Assembly: GCF_000159015.1 (NCBI RefSeq) | Contig: NZ_DS999540.1 | Location: 1-64,000 of the forward strand | Source of the DNA: Gleimia coleocanis DSM 15436 | GTDB taxonomy: Bacteria; Actinomycetota; Actinomycetes; Actinomycetales; Actinomycetaceae | Reading direction: 5' to 3' | DNA: 64,000 nucleotides | Shown here: piece by piece, positions 9,344 to 18,723 of the stretch | Layout: every line of letters starts with the position of its first letter | Position numbering within the stretch: position 1 is the stretch's first letter | Program-made: the position numbers and the translations under genes | Notes under the pieces: model-generated | Databases searched by the model: none | The model's input: the letters and a program-made list of their open reading frames with translations, nothing else | Told to the model about the DNA's origin: nothing

Positions 9344-10324
9344 ATGACTAATCCTGAAATGCCTGAGATGCCAGGTACTCCAGATCCAGCCGAAGCTCCT
9401 ATGGTTCCACAGGGGTTTGCTCCAATGGATGGTGGTGCACCAGTACCACCTCAGCCTGTAGCTCCAGTTCAGCCGGGTATGCCTGCAATGGGACAACCAA
9501 TGCCTCCTCAACCAGGTATGCCGCCAATGGGACAGCCAATGCCGGGCGCACCAGTCACTGGTGCAATCCCAATGCAACCAATGATGCAGGCGTCTGCTGG
9601 TCAACAGCCAGTGAATATGGCGATGTACCAGCAGCCTGTTGCTCCATCTGCGGGTGACCAGGTAATTGGTAAGGTCGTAGAAATGTACAAGGCTGTCTGG
9701 AAGGGCGAGACTGCACGCGCAATTGATATGCTTTCCGAGCTGCGTAACTTCTGGATTATCGCCTTGGCTACTCTTTCAGTGGTAGTTGGTTTCGTAATGG
9801 GCTTCACCCGTTCCCGGTTCTCAGGCGCTCTGAACGCAGACCTACTTGATAGCATTGGGGAAGACTCTAGCTACCTAGATGGCGCTTACCAAAACACCTA
9901 CCTTGGTTTTGGCATTGGTAAGACCATTGGCATTATTCTCGCTGGTATTTTAGTAGTTGCTTTGGTCTACGTTGCGCGTGCATACGCTATCACCCTGGTG
10001 GCTAAGACCCGCAAGGTTGAGTACAGTTTCAGCGATGCAATGAATCTTATTGGATTTGCATTTATGCCGGTAGTACTCGTTTACGTTCTGGGCTTTGTAC
10101 TGGCACTGATTCCAACTTCTGGTGCAGTCTGGGCCGCGAATATGTTGATTGCCGGCGGCATGTACCCACTAATTCTGCTGGGCGAACTGTTGACTTATGT
10201 CGCATTCAACCGCCAGAAGCGTTTCAATAAGTCAATCGTAGTTCCTCACGTAGCACTGTCTGCTGCCGCAGTATTGGCTGCTGGTATCATCTGGCAGATT
10301 GCGAAAATGATTTTCGGTTTCTGA
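9344..10324 (+). CDS. Yip1-like membrane protein with Met/Pro-rich N-terminus
   Basis: A 326-aa protein. Residues 1-95 are a low-complexity, presumably cytoplasmic Met/Pro/Gln-rich region with repeated GQPMP and PGMP units. Then come a short amphipathic stretch and about five membrane segments (roughly 133-155, 188-215, 230-255, 262-287 and 300-322). The hydrophobic part resembles Yip1-domain proteins, but the assignment is by general appearance only. A purine-rich Shine-Dalgarno (GAGTAGAG) precedes the ATG. The next gene starts 30 bases downstream and its product carries the same Met/Pro-rich composition at its other end, so the two probably form one operon and may interact. Function unknown. 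The 148-base gap before it is AT-rich and shows no clear structure. Confidence 0.65.
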   Translation: MTNPEMPEMPGTPDPAEAPMVPQGFAPMDGGAPVPPQPVAPVQPGMPAMGQPMPPQPGMPPMGQPMPGAPVTGAIPMQPMMQASAGQQPVNMAMYQQPVAPSAGDQVIGKVVEMYKAVWKGETARAIDMLSELRNFWIIALATLSVVVGFVMGFTRSRFSGALNADLLDSIGEDSSYLDGAYQNTYLGFGIGKTIGIILAGILVVALVYVARAYAITLVAKTRKVEYSFSDAMNLIGFAFMPVVLVYVLGFVLALIPTSGAVWAANMLIAGGMYPLILLGELLTYVAFNRQKRFNKSIVVPHVALSAAAVLAAGIIWQIAKMIFGF

Positions 10325-10354
10325 ACCTGAAGTTAGAAAACGTTAGGAAGAAAA

Positions 10355-12412
10355 ATGCAGAATCGTTCTAGGCTTTTTGTAACCCTGGGTGTCATTGCAG
10401 CCTTTATTTTGTCGGCTTGTGGCGTCAAGGATATCCAAACCACTACCGTGGATGAAAACTTTAAAGGTACCCGCGTTATTGAAATGCGTTTAGCTAAGAA
10501 AGACCTTAAAGATAAGCTTAACGGTACTATCGAACAAGTTGATCAGGTTATTAAAGATAACCTGCCAGCTGGCTTTACGTTCTCAGGTATTTCCGATCTA
10601 GATGCGGAAACCCACAAGGCTACCTTCACCCTGACTTTCGACTCTGTAGAAGACTACAAGACTAAAGTAAACGCGGTGCTTCCAGCTGACCGTCAACTCA
10701 ATGACGATAGCTTCCGTTTCTCATACAATAAGGGTTCTTTCCGAAAAGTAGTCCTCTTTGAAGAAGACATGGAAGTAGAGGACCTTTTTAACTGGTTACC
10801 AAATGCACTGGTGAAGGCCGGTTTAGTAAAGGACTCTGATAAGAGCCAGATTTTTGATAACGCTCTTGAAAAGCCAAAGCTGGTTGTTGACGGAACTACT
10901 TATGAATCTGAGTTTGGATTCCAATACCAGATTGACCAAGCTGATCCTGGCGTGGACTCAGTTACTGTCTGGGTGGCATTGGATTCTTTGAATAAGGTTA
11001 ATTCTGTAAAGGTTGTCTTTGAAGCCAACCAGGATAAGTCTGACGTATTGGATAACCTGACTAAGTTCGTTGAAGACAACAAAGACATTAAGGGTAAGTT
11101 CGAAGAAGCAGATGTAAAATCTGGCATTCTTACTAAGACACTAGTGCTGGAAGTAAAAGATTACAAGGATCTTAACAACAACTTGGCAGCAATCTTCGGA
11201 GCAGGCAAAGCTGAATTGAATGTTGATGCGAAGAGCAAAACCATTAAAGGTAAGCTTGATCCTACCGCTGTGTGTGAAAAATTCTGTTTTGAACGCTTCA
11301 TCATCAACACCTCTGACCTGTATAACTTGGAAGCAGGCGCTTACAGTGGCTTTGATGAAAATGACGAGAACCGCCATAACTGGGATGTAACTGAACCTGA
11401 GAGCTTTGAATTTAAGGTTGAAACGAATCTGGTAATTGACTCAGCGGATGTAACTCTTGATCTAGCAGCTAACGGTGGAGTGACCATCACCCGTGAGTTC
11501 CTGTTTACTAAGGAAATCGGAGACGTAAAAGTCCTTGACGACTTTAAGAAGATGCTTACTCCAAAGGGCTCCAAAGCTAAAGTAACGATTGCTACTGAAG
11601 ATAAGTTCTATAAGGTCACCTCAGTTCATGAAGGTGACTTAGAGACTATGAACGACGTCTTTACCGCACGTGAGGACATGAAGCTGACCGCTGATTACGC
11701 AGGAGGACGCTATTTGGTTAACTTTGGACCTGGTATTGCAGGACGTGATGAGTTTCCAAAAATCACTGGGGATGTGAAGATTCAGGTTAATAAGCCATTC
11801 CTTGGATCACTCGATACCTCGGATAGTTTCTCTAAGTTTAAGTCTGATGGATCTCTGGTAGTTTCCGGTGAAGAAGTCCGCTTTATGCCGGGATATACAT
11901 TCGTATTCAGCTATGGTCCAATCGTAGGACTTATTGTTGGTGCAATCGTAACGGTCCTACTCTTAGTTGCAGGTCTAATCGTATTCTTAAAGCGCAAAAC
12001 TCTCTTCGCTAAGAAGCCTGTAACTGCGCCGGTACCAGGCATGCCACCAGTAGCGCCAGCAGCTCCTGGCATGCCAGGTACACCGATGATGCCGAATACT
12101 TCAGTTGTTCCAGCTCCGGTAATGCCAGCTGCACCAGCAATGAACGCACCTGCGATGCCTGAAGCACCGGTTGAAAATACCGATGTTCCAGTACCTTCCC
12201 TGGCAATGCCAGTAGCGGATGCTCCTGTAATGGAAGCTGAAATGCCAACTCAGGTAATGCCAGTTCAGGAACCTGAAACTGAGGTAGCGCCAACTACAGT
12301 AGTTCCAGTAACTCCTGAAGTAGCTGTTGCACCAACTCGAGAAATGCCGGCAATGCCCGCTGCAGAAACTCCTGCAGAGCAAAGCGACTGGGCAGAAGAT
12401 GATCTAATCTAA
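10355..12412 (+). CDS. Lipoprotein with C-terminal membrane anchor and Met/Pro-rich tail
   Basis: A 685-aa protein with a lipoprotein signal peptide ending in lipobox LSAC (C22). A charged, beta-rich extracellular region of about 500 residues follows; its start (DIQTTTVDENFKGTRVIEM, then a predicted beta/alpha domain) looks like LppM-type domains, and related folds may recur. A strong membrane segment lies near residues 522-545, followed by RKTLFAKK (stop-transfer) and about 125 residues of MPxxPxMP-rich disordered tail. A protein both lipidated at the N-terminus and spanning the membrane at the C-terminus is unusual. The tail composition matches the N-terminus of the preceding gene product. 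It ends just before a strong bidirectional terminator. Function unknown. Confidence 0.7.
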   Translation: MQNRSRLFVTLGVIAAFILSACGVKDIQTTTVDENFKGTRVIEMRLAKKDLKDKLNGTIEQVDQVIKDNLPAGFTFSGISDLDAETHKATFTLTFDSVEDYKTKVNAVLPADRQLNDDSFRFSYNKGSFRKVVLFEEDMEVEDLFNWLPNALVKAGLVKDSDKSQIFDNALEKPKLVVDGTTYESEFGFQYQIDQADPGVDSVTVWVALDSLNKVNSVKVVFEANQDKSDVLDNLTKFVEDNKDIKGKFEEADVKSGILTKTLVLEVKDYKDLNNNLAAIFGAGKAELNVDAKSKTIKGKLDPTAVCEKFCFERFIINTSDLYNLEAGAYSGFDENDENRHNWDVTEPESFEFKVETNLVIDSADVTLDLAANGGVTITREFLFTKEIGDVKVLDDFKKMLTPKGSKAKVTIATEDKFYKVTSVHEGDLETMNDVFTAREDMKLTADYAGGRYLVNFGPGIAGRDEFPKITGDVKIQVNKPFLGSLDTSDSFSKFKSDGSLVVSGEEVRFMPGYTFVFSYGPIVGLIVGAIVTVLLLVAGLIVFLKRKTLFAKKPVTAPVPGMPPVAPAAPGMPGTPMMPNTSVVPAPVMPAAPAMNAPAMPEAPVENTDVPVPSLAMPVADAPVMEAEMPTQVMPVQEPETEVAPTTVVPVTPEVAVAPTREMPAMPAAETPAEQSDWAEDDLI

Positions 12413-12428
12413 AACTGCTCATTAAACA

Positions 12429-12458
12429 GTGGGGAGCACTCCTAGGAGTGCTCCCCAC
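12429..12458. terminator. Bidirectional terminator (14-bp stem)
   Basis: GTGGGGAGCACTCC and its exact complement flank a two-base centre, making an almost perfect 30-bp palindrome between the convergent lipoprotein and YwiC-like genes. T-tracts are weak on both sides. Confidence 0.8.
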
Positions 12459-12464
12459 AACTAT

Positions 12465-13295
12465 TTAAACTGCAAAGCCAGTAAACACCAACACCATAAA
12501 TAAACCGGTAGCAATAAGCTCTTCGATACCGATTAACTTAGCACTGAATTGAGATCCATTACGTTGCAAATAAGGCATAAGTACCGCCCTCGTGAATAAA
12601 AGGAAAGCGAAAACGAAAGGGAAACAACCCAGCCAACCCGTAAACCAAGTTATAGCAAAACCACACGCTCCAACTAAATGCCAGATTGCAGAGGAAACCG
12701 CCCACTCACGCAGCAAACGCCCCCTAATTAAAGACCTGACGAAAAGCACTGAGCCGCCGAAAAACCAAATAAAAGCGCCAGTAACAACCCAAATAAGTCG
12801 CCACTGAGGCTGAGTAAACCAGGCTAAAAAGCTCTGTGATTCTAGCCCAAAAGCGACGGGAAGCATTAGCGAAGCTGCGCAAACAGTAGCGAAACGCGCA
12901 GCTAGCGCACGTTCATTTCCACGCATACTCGCAACAAAAGAAACGACAATCAAAGGCGCGAAAATCGGCACCCAAATGAACAGCTGAAGCTGCGATACAA
13001 ATAAGGAATAGAAAAATAATGAAATCGCGCCACCCAAAGTTAAACCTAAATAGGTGAAGAAAGCAGGCGAAAGACGTTTCCGAACACGTGAACCCGGCTT
13101 AGCTTTAAACCACTTTGCAGCAGAACTAAACCACAAAAAACCAGTGAACCAAGTAGCTAAAAGCAGCATTTGCGCGAGCGACCAGCCCGCCCAGCTAAAA
13201 CCCACCAAAATCGGCAGTAAAGCCATAGGCCAAGCGCCATGCTGATCTTGAAGCCATCCCTTATTCACTAAAGAACGGAATTTTGAAGCACTCAC
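12465..13295 (-). CDS. YwiC-like family membrane protein
   Basis: A 276-aa membrane protein with about eight to nine hydrophobic segments. The N-terminal WLQDQHGAWPMALLPILVG (residues 14-32) is the signature of the YwiC-like family, found in Firmicutes and Actinobacteria. The biochemical role is unknown; B. subtilis ywiC lies by nitrate respiration genes, but nothing of the sort is near here. Its start overlaps the stop of the upstream symporter-like gene by four bases (ATGA type), so the two are co-transcribed and coupled. A dispersed 8-mer copy lies at 12585. Confidence 0.8.
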   Translation of the reverse strand: MSASKFRSLVNKGWLQDQHGAWPMALLPILVGFSWAGWSLAQMLLLATWFTGFLWFSSAAKWFKAKPGSRVRKRLSPAFFTYLGLTLGGAISLFFYSLFVSQLQLFIWVPIFAPLIVVSFVASMRGNERALAARFATVCAASLMLPVAFGLESQSFLAWFTQPQWRLIWVVTGAFIWFFGGSVLFVRSLIRGRLLREWAVSSAIWHLVGACGFAITWFTGWLGCFPFVFAFLLFTRAVLMPYLQRNGSQFSAKLIGIEELIATGLFMVLVFTGFAV

Positions 13296-14275
13296 CAGGT
13301 GGACTCCTCAGTGTGCGAGCGAGCTAGTTTACGAGAAAGGACTGCAGCAGTGAGCAACTGGATCTGGTGGAAGACAATCACCGGAATCGTAACTGCCGCT
13401 ACCGTAGTCGGCGGGAAAATAATAACCGCCATGGGTAAGCCAGTAGCCAAGGATTTCTTAGAACCACACATTAACAACGCCACTCGATCCGGGTATGACA
13501 ACTTAAGAACTCCACCCCATAACCAGGTAATCGCTAACAGGGAAGCCAATAGCAAACTCGAGAAAAGAATCAACCAAGCCACTTCTGACCAAGAAACCAG
13601 TGACCAGAGTCCGCGAGCGGTAGCGCTGGAAATGCCGGCGGCAACTACGATGAGAATCGTCCCGCGGTCTACACCTTTGGTTAGGTATTTATTAGCGCGG
13701 ATTTTGTCACCCAGGAATGGCTGTAAAACTTGTCCAATCACGAATGGTAAAAGGAGTTTCACTACTACGTCGATAGCCTGCGAGGTTCCAAAGCCACTTG
13801 GCGCACCCATGTAAAGCCACACCAGAATAGGCGTGATAAACATGCCTGAGACGTTTGAAATAGTTGCTGCGCAGACCGCTCCGGCAACGTTTCCATTTGC
13901 AATGGATGTGAAGGAAACGGAACTTTGCACGGTAGATGGTAGTAGAGAAAGGTAGAGCAGGCCGGTGGTGAAAGTAATGCCTAGAAGGGGAGTGGCGACA
14001 ACTGAGAAGAACCAACCTAGTAGAGGGAAAATTAGGAAGGTGAAGATAAATACTGATCCTTGTAGTTTGAAATTCGTTAAGCCATCCCATACTTCTTGGG
14101 TGCGTAGGCGCATGCCGTAAACCAGGAAGAGAACCATTACTGCGCCGGTACCGATAATGTTGAGGATTTTAATCCAGGTTGGGGGAATCGGAATCATGAT
14201 TCCCAGGACGAGGATGACGAGGATACTGGCGACAAAGGGGTCGAAGTAGGTTTTAAGCGTCTGCGTAATCTTCAC
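13292..14275 (-). CDS. Bile acid:sodium symporter family (SBF-like) transporter
   Basis: A 327-aa protein with nine to ten membrane segments and the layout of SBF-like (YfeH-type) members of the BASS family: an N-terminal GIMIPIPP segment, a polar break with LLPSTVQSSVSFTSIANGNVAGAVCAA in the first half, and MCGSKKSLATGLPMA in the second, matching the crossed-helix sodium-site regions. These carriers move organic anions with sodium; substrate unknown. It is the first gene of a two-gene unit with the YwiC-like gene. The 70-base gap to the divergent hydrolase gene must hold both promoters. Confidence 0.85.
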   Translation of the reverse strand: MKITQTLKTYFDPFVASILVILVLGIMIPIPPTWIKILNIIGTGAVMVLFLVYGMRLRTQEVWDGLTNFKLQGSVFIFTFLIFPLLGWFFSVVATPLLGITFTTGLLYLSLLPSTVQSSVSFTSIANGNVAGAVCAATISNVSGMFITPILVWLYMGAPSGFGTSQAIDVVVKLLLPFVIGQVLQPFLGDKIRANKYLTKGVDRGTILIVVAAGISSATARGLWSLVSWSEVAWLILFSSLLLASLLAITWLWGGVLKLSYPDRVALLMCGSKKSLATGLPMAVIIFPPTTVAAVTIPVIVFHQIQLLTAAVLSRKLARSHTEESTW

Positions 14276-14345
14276 GTGTTTAAGTCTACCGGTTTCGGTT
14301 GGCGGAGTAAGCTGTAGTTAGTCAGCTTTTAAACAAGGGGGTTAA

Positions 14346-15128
14346 GTGATGTCTACTTTGAATATTGTGGAAGCGCGCCGGGATGAGTCTGTTGCGCCGT
14401 TGGTTTTGATTCATGCTTTGGGGGCGGATGCTTCTAGTTTTACTGAAGTGGTTGCGGCGTTGGATTATCCGCATGTGTTATTAGTTGATTTGCCTGGGCA
14501 TGGTGGGTCTGCTCCTTTGGATTTGGAAGGGGCGGCTACTGCAGGGGCGATTTGGAATGCGTTGCTTTCTTCACTGGCCTCGCTTGGAGTAGAGAAATTT
14601 CATTTGGCTGGGGTTTCGATTGGAGGTGCGTTGACTTGGTATGGGGCTGTGCATCATGCTGATCGGCTTTTGAGTGTTACGGTTTTATGTGCGGGTCCGG
14701 TGAATTTGCCTTCTGAAATGTGGATTGAGCGGGCTGCTTTAGTGCGAGCAGAGGGCGTTTTCCAGTTGGTAGAGCCGACGTTGCGGCGGTGGTTCACGCC
14801 GGATTTTTTGGAGGGCGGTGCGTCTGCGGTAGAGCGGACTCGGCAGAGTTATTTAAGTGTTGATCCGGAAGGGTATGCGCAGTGTTGTGAGGTTTTAGCG
14901 AGCTTGGATTTGCGTGGCATGCCAGTGGGGGATATTCCGTTCCAGGTGGGTACGGGGGAGTTCGACGAGGGTTTTACCGTGTCAATGTTGCATGAGGCAG
15001 TGTTGAGTTTAGCAGAGCAAACGATGGTTTTTGGTTTCGTCATTGAAGATGCGGCTCATCAGGTGGTGGTAGAACAGCCACAGTTGGTGGCTAAGTATTT
15101 GCAAGCTCATCTTTGTGATGCGGTGTAG
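14346..15128 (+). CDS. Alpha/beta-fold hydrolase
   Basis: A 260-aa alpha/beta hydrolase. The oxyanion-hole segment is HALGADAS (23-30), and the strand-5 nucleophile elbow GVSIGG places the catalytic serine at S91. An acid in the GEFDEGF region and a histidine in EDAAHQVVVEQP complete the likely triad. The closest look-alikes are 3-oxoadipate enol-lactone hydrolases and related esterases, but no catabolic genes are nearby, so the substrate is unknown. Two consecutive in-frame ATGs (14346 and 14349) follow a GGGGG-containing ribosome binding site; the second may be used. Codon usage (TTG- and GTT-rich) differs visibly from the glycolytic genes. Confidence 0.8.
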   Translation: MMSTLNIVEARRDESVAPLVLIHALGADASSFTEVVAALDYPHVLLVDLPGHGGSAPLDLEGAATAGAIWNALLSSLASLGVEKFHLAGVSIGGALTWYGAVHHADRLLSVTVLCAGPVNLPSEMWIERAALVRAEGVFQLVEPTLRRWFTPDFLEGGASAVERTRQSYLSVDPEGYAQCCEVLASLDLRGMPVGDIPFQVGTGEFDEGFTVSMLHEAVLSLAEQTMVFGFVIEDAAHQVVVEQPQLVAKYLQAHLCDAV

Positions 15129-15161
15129 CTTTAATTTCTACGGGTGTCTCAAATGTTAGTC

Positions 15162-15196
15162 GAACATTTGTGCTATGTGGGTAGAGCGGGTATGTT
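15162..15196 (+). promoter_or_regulatory. uvrA promoter with LexA (SOS) box
   Basis: CGAACATTTGTGC (15161-15173) matches the Gram-positive SOS box CGAAC-N4-GTTCG except near its right end. TTGTGC (15168-15173) makes a -35, followed by 17 bases and TATGTT (15191-15196) as -10; the GTG of uvrA starts six bases later. LexA bound here would block the -35. The operator also lies inside a larger inverted repeat, CAAATGTT...AACATTTG (15150-15170). Confidence 0.6.
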
Positions 15197-15202
15197 TGGA
15201 AG

Positions 15203-18040
15203 GTGCAAGAATCATTAATCGTACGCGGAGCGCGTCAGCATAACCTAAAGAGTGTAAATCTTGATTTGCCACGTGAGGCAATGATTGTTTTTACAGGACT
15301 TTCTGGATCGGGTAAGTCTTCTCTAGCTTTTGACACTATTTTTGCTGAGGGGCAGCGGCGTTACGTGGAGTCTTTATCATCTTACGCCCGTCAGTTTTTA
15401 GGGCAGATGGATAAACCTGATGTTGATTTTATTGAAGGTTTGTCTCCTGCTGTGTCAATCGATCAGAAATCAACTTCGCGTAACCCACGTTCAACTGTAG
15501 GGACGATTACTGAAATCTACGATTATTTGCGTTTGCTTTATGCGCGCGCGGGTGTGGCGTACTGTCCTAAGTGCGATGAGCTGATTACGGCGCAGTCACC
15601 GCAACAGATTGTTGATTCAGTTAGGTCTTTACCCGAGGGAACGCGTTTCCAGGTGCGCGCTCCGATGGTTCGTGGCCGTAAAGGGGAGTACGCTGATCTT
15701 TTTGCTGAATTGCGTGCTGCGGGGTATTCCCGAGTGGTTGTCGATAGTGAAGAACATCGTTTAGATTCTGTTCCTGTCTTAGAAAAGAAACTTAAACACA
15801 ATATCGATGTTGTGATTGACCGTCTGGTGGTTCGGGATGGCATCCGTCAACGCTTGACTGATTCTGTTGAGACTGCTTTAAAGCTGACTGATGGCTTGGT
15901 AGTGATCGAACTTGTTGATTTGGATGTTGCAGATCCACAGCGTTTCCGCCGTTACTCAGAAAAACGTGCTTGTCCTAATGATCATCCACTTGCGTTAGAA
16001 GAAATTGAACCACGTACTTTCTCGTTTAACGCTCCCTATGGTGCTTGTCCTACCTGTACTGGTTTAGGAACTCGTTTAGAAGTTGATCCGGAACTGGTAG
16101 TTCCTGATGAGGGGCTGACCCTTAAAGAAGGTGCTATTGGTCCTTGGTCGGCTAATAATAAGTATCACCATAAGATTTTGGAAGCATTCGGCAAGGAGCT
16201 GGGCTTTGATTTAAATACTCCTTGGAAGGATCTACCTGAAGAGATTCGCGAAGCGCTTCTGTTTGGTAAAGACCATGAAGTGCATGTTAAGTTCCGTAAC
16301 CGTTTTGGGCGCGTGCGTTCCTATTCCACTGGTTTTGAAGGTGCTGTCCACTACATCGAACGTAAGCGTAAGGAAACAGAGTCTGAAGGACAGCTTGAGA
16401 AACTAACTTCATATATGCGTGAAATTCCCTGCGGCACCTGTAAGGGATCACGCCTGAAACCTGAGGTTTTGGCAGTTAAAATCGGGGGTCTTTCCATCGC
16501 GGCTTTGGTGGATCTTTCCGTGGTGGAGGCTCGCGATTTCCTCAACCAGGTTGAGCTTGAAGAACGCGCAAAAAAGATTGCTGCCCCGATTTTGCTTGAG
16601 ATTTTAGCGCGTTTGAACTTCTTAGTGGACGTAGGCTTAAACTACTTAACTCTTTCTCGTTCGGCTGGTACTCTTTCCGGTGGCGAAGCGCAGCGCATTC
16701 GCCTGGCAACCCAGATCGGCTCAGGTCTGGTGGGTGTGCTTTATGTTTTGGATGAGCCTTCGATTGGCTTACACCAGAGGGACAATGACCGTTTGATTGA
16801 AACTCTGGAAAAGCTACGGGATTTGGGTAATACCTTGATTGTGGTTGAGCATGATGAGGATACGATTGCTCATGCTGACTGGATTGTTGATATTGGTCCG
16901 GGGGCGGGTGAACATGGTGGCGAAATTGTTCACTCCGGTACGGTAGCTGATTTACTTAAGAATGAGGCTTCTTTGACAGGAGATTACCTGTCGGGCCGTA
17001 AGCAGATTCTGGTGCCTGAGAATCGTCGCCCTGTTGATTTGGGCCATGCGATTACTGTTCACGGCGCGAAAGAGAATAATTTACGTAATGTGACGGTTAG
17101 TTTCCCTCGGGGCGTGCTTACTGCGGTAACTGGGGTATCTGGCTCGGGGAAGTCTACTTTGGTGAATGGGATTCTTTACCAGTCGCTGGCGAAGCGTTTA
17201 AACCGCGCGCAACTGGTTCCTGGACGCCATAAGGCAATTACGGGTACTGATGAGCTGGATAAGGTCGTACACGTAGATCAGTCTCCGATTGGGCGTACTC
17301 CGCGTTCTAATCCTGCGACTTATACTGGCGTGTGGGATGCGGTACGTACTTTATTTGCGGGTACGCCGGAGGCGCAGGTGCGTGGTTACACTGCGGGTAG
17401 GTTCTCTTTCAATGTTAAAGGTGGCCGTTGTGAGCCTTGTAAGGGTGATGGCACGATTAAAATTGAAATGAACTTCCTGCCTGATGTGTATGTTCCCTGT
17501 GAAGTATGTGAAGGTAAGCGTTACAACCGAGAAACATTGGAAGTTACCTACAAGGGAAAGAATGTCGCAGAGATTCTGGATATGCCAATTTCTGAAGCGG
17601 CTGAGTTCTTTGCGCATATTCCAAAGATTGCTCGCCACTTGCAGACTTTGGTAGAGGTTGGTTTAGGTTACGTGCGTTTAGGGCAGTCCGCTACCACACT
17701 TTCGGGTGGTGAAGCTCAGCGCGTTAAGTTGGCATCTGAATTGCAGCGCCGTACCCGAGGGCGTTCTGTTTATGTACTGGATGAACCGACCACTGGTTTG
17801 CATTCAGAGGATATTCGTAAACTTCTGCTGGTATTGCAAAGCCTGGTTGATAAGGGCAATACGGTTATCGTCATTGAACATAACTTAGACGTGATTAAGT
17901 GTGCCGATTGGATTATTGATATGGGGCCAGAAGGTGGTGCTGGTGGCGGTCAGGTTATTGCAACGGGCACGCCGGAAGCTGTAGCTGAGGTGGAAGCTTC
18001 CCATACGGGACGTTACCTAAAGAAGATTTTCTCTAAGTAA
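15203..18040 (+). CDS. uvrA: Excinuclease ABC subunit A
   Basis: UvrA is the DNA-damage sensor of nucleotide excision repair, a dimeric ABC ATPase that loads UvrB. The 945-aa product shows the first Walker [10 protein letters not shown] (about 33-41), the zinc-finger cysteines CPKC and CPTC, both signature motifs LSGGEAQR, the second Walker [10 protein letters not shown], a second zinc module (CEPC...CEVC), and Walker [11 protein letters not shown] and [10 protein letters not shown]. The start is GTG at 15203 with no distinct Shine-Dalgarno but a -10 box six bases upstream, fitting a leaderless mRNA under LexA control. The gene ends two bases from the convergent SDR gene, with no terminator hairpin between them. 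Confidence 0.97.
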   Translation: MQESLIVRGARQHNLKSVNLDLPREAMIVFTGLSGSGKSSLAFDTIFAEGQRRYVESLSSYARQFLGQMDKPDVDFIEGLSPAVSIDQKSTSRNPRSTVGTITEIYDYLRLLYARAGVAYCPKCDELITAQSPQQIVDSVRSLPEGTRFQVRAPMVRGRKGEYADLFAELRAAGYSRVVVDSEEHRLDSVPVLEKKLKHNIDVVIDRLVVRDGIRQRLTDSVETALKLTDGLVVIELVDLDVADPQRFRRYSEKRACPNDHPLALEEIEPRTFSFNAPYGACPTCTGLGTRLEVDPELVVPDEGLTLKEGAIGPWSANNKYHHKILEAFGKELGFDLNTPWKDLPEEIREALLFGKDHEVHVKFRNRFGRVRSYSTGFEGAVHYIERKRKETESEGQLEKLTSYMREIPCGTCKGSRLKPEVLAVKIGGLSIAALVDLSVVEARDFLNQVELEERAKKIAAPILLEILARLNFLVDVGLNYLTLSRSAGTLSGGEAQRIRLATQIGSGLVGVLYVLDEPSIGLHQRDNDRLIETLEKLRDLGNTLIVVEHDEDTIAHADWIVDIGPGAGEHGGEIVHSGTVADLLKNEASLTGDYLSGRKQILVPENRRPVDLGHAITVHGAKENNLRNVTVSFPRGVLTAVTGVSGSGKSTLVNGILYQSLAKRLNRAQLVPGRHKAITGTDELDKVVHVDQSPIGRTPRSNPATYTGVWDAVRTLFAGTPEAQVRGYTAGRFSFNVKGGRCEPCKGDGTIKIEMNFLPDVYVPCEVCEGKRYNRETLEVTYKGKNVAEILDMPISEAAEFFAHIPKIARHLQTLVEVGLGYVRLGQSATTLSGGEAQRVKLASELQRRTRGRSVYVLDEPTTGLHSEDIRKLLLVLQSLVDKGNTVIVIEHNLDVIKCADWIIDMGPEGGAGGGQVIATGTPEAVAEVEASHTGRYLKKIFSK

Positions 18041-18042
18041 CG

Positions 18043-18714
18043 TCACGCTGGGCGGACAGACACAGTTTCTAAACAGGCTTCAGGAGTAGCGTCTAATACC
18101 GCCCGAACTGCTTTTGCTACGGATTCTGGGCGCAGGTGGTCAGCTGGATTATATGCGCGTCCAAATGATTCTTGCAGTGCGATTTGCATGTCGGTATCGA
18201 CACGACCAGGATGCACTGAAGAGACGCGGATTTTGCCACGTTCTTCTTCACGAAGCGAATCCGTGAATGCTCGGAAGGCAAATTTTGAAGCAGAATAAGC
18301 TGCCCAGCCTGGTCCTGCGTTAAAGCCAGCTCCAGAGTTGATAGCTACTACCTGCCCTCGTGTCGCGCGTAACGCAGGAAGAAGCTGACGAGTTAAATCA
18401 GCTTGGGCTACAACGTTAGTTAGTAGCATTTCAGTCCACTCAGCGCGGGTCGTGTCCGCTACCGTTTTCGCAAAGCCAATACCTGCGTTTAACACTAAAC
18501 CGTCAAGTTCACTAATCTCAGCACAAGCTTTGGTAACTTCGTCCTCGGAAAGTAAATCCGCGACAAAAGGGGAGGCACACGGAAGTTGCGCGACTAAGTT
18601 TGCCACGGCTTCCGCGTTTCGACCGCCTACCAGAATATGGGTATCTGCTGCTAGCTCAGCACAGATTGCTTTGCCAATGCCACGCGTAGCACCGGTAATA
18701 AGAATTTTTCGCAT
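18043..18714 (-). CDS. Short-chain dehydrogenase/reductase
   Basis: A 223-aa Rossmann-fold SDR. The cofactor motif is TGATRGIG (7-14), then NAG in LVLNAGIGFA, catalytic serine in AINSGAGF, and YSASKFA (Tyr and Lys of the YxxxK motif). The R of GGRNAE after strand 2 suggests preference for NADP(H). Substrate unknown. It starts ten bases after the stop of the acyl-CoA ligase gene on the same strand, so an operon is likely, which would fit a lipid or aldehyde substrate, but this is inference. Confidence 0.88.
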   Translation of the reverse strand: MRKILITGATRGIGKAICAELAADTHILVGGRNAEAVANLVAQLPCASPFVADLLSEDEVTKACAEISELDGLVLNAGIGFAKTVADTTRAEWTEMLLTNVVAQADLTRQLLPALRATRGQVVAINSGAGFNAGPGWAAYSASKFAFRAFTDSLREEERGKIRVSSVHPGRVDTDMQIALQESFGRAYNPADHLRPESVAKAVRAVLDATPEACLETVSVRPA

Positions 18715-18723
18715 AAACCTATT

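Noticed and set aside
9236-9604. 122-codon antisense frame rich in Trp/His/Arg
   Set aside because: It is the complement of the Met/Pro-rich coding region; composition is explained by that.
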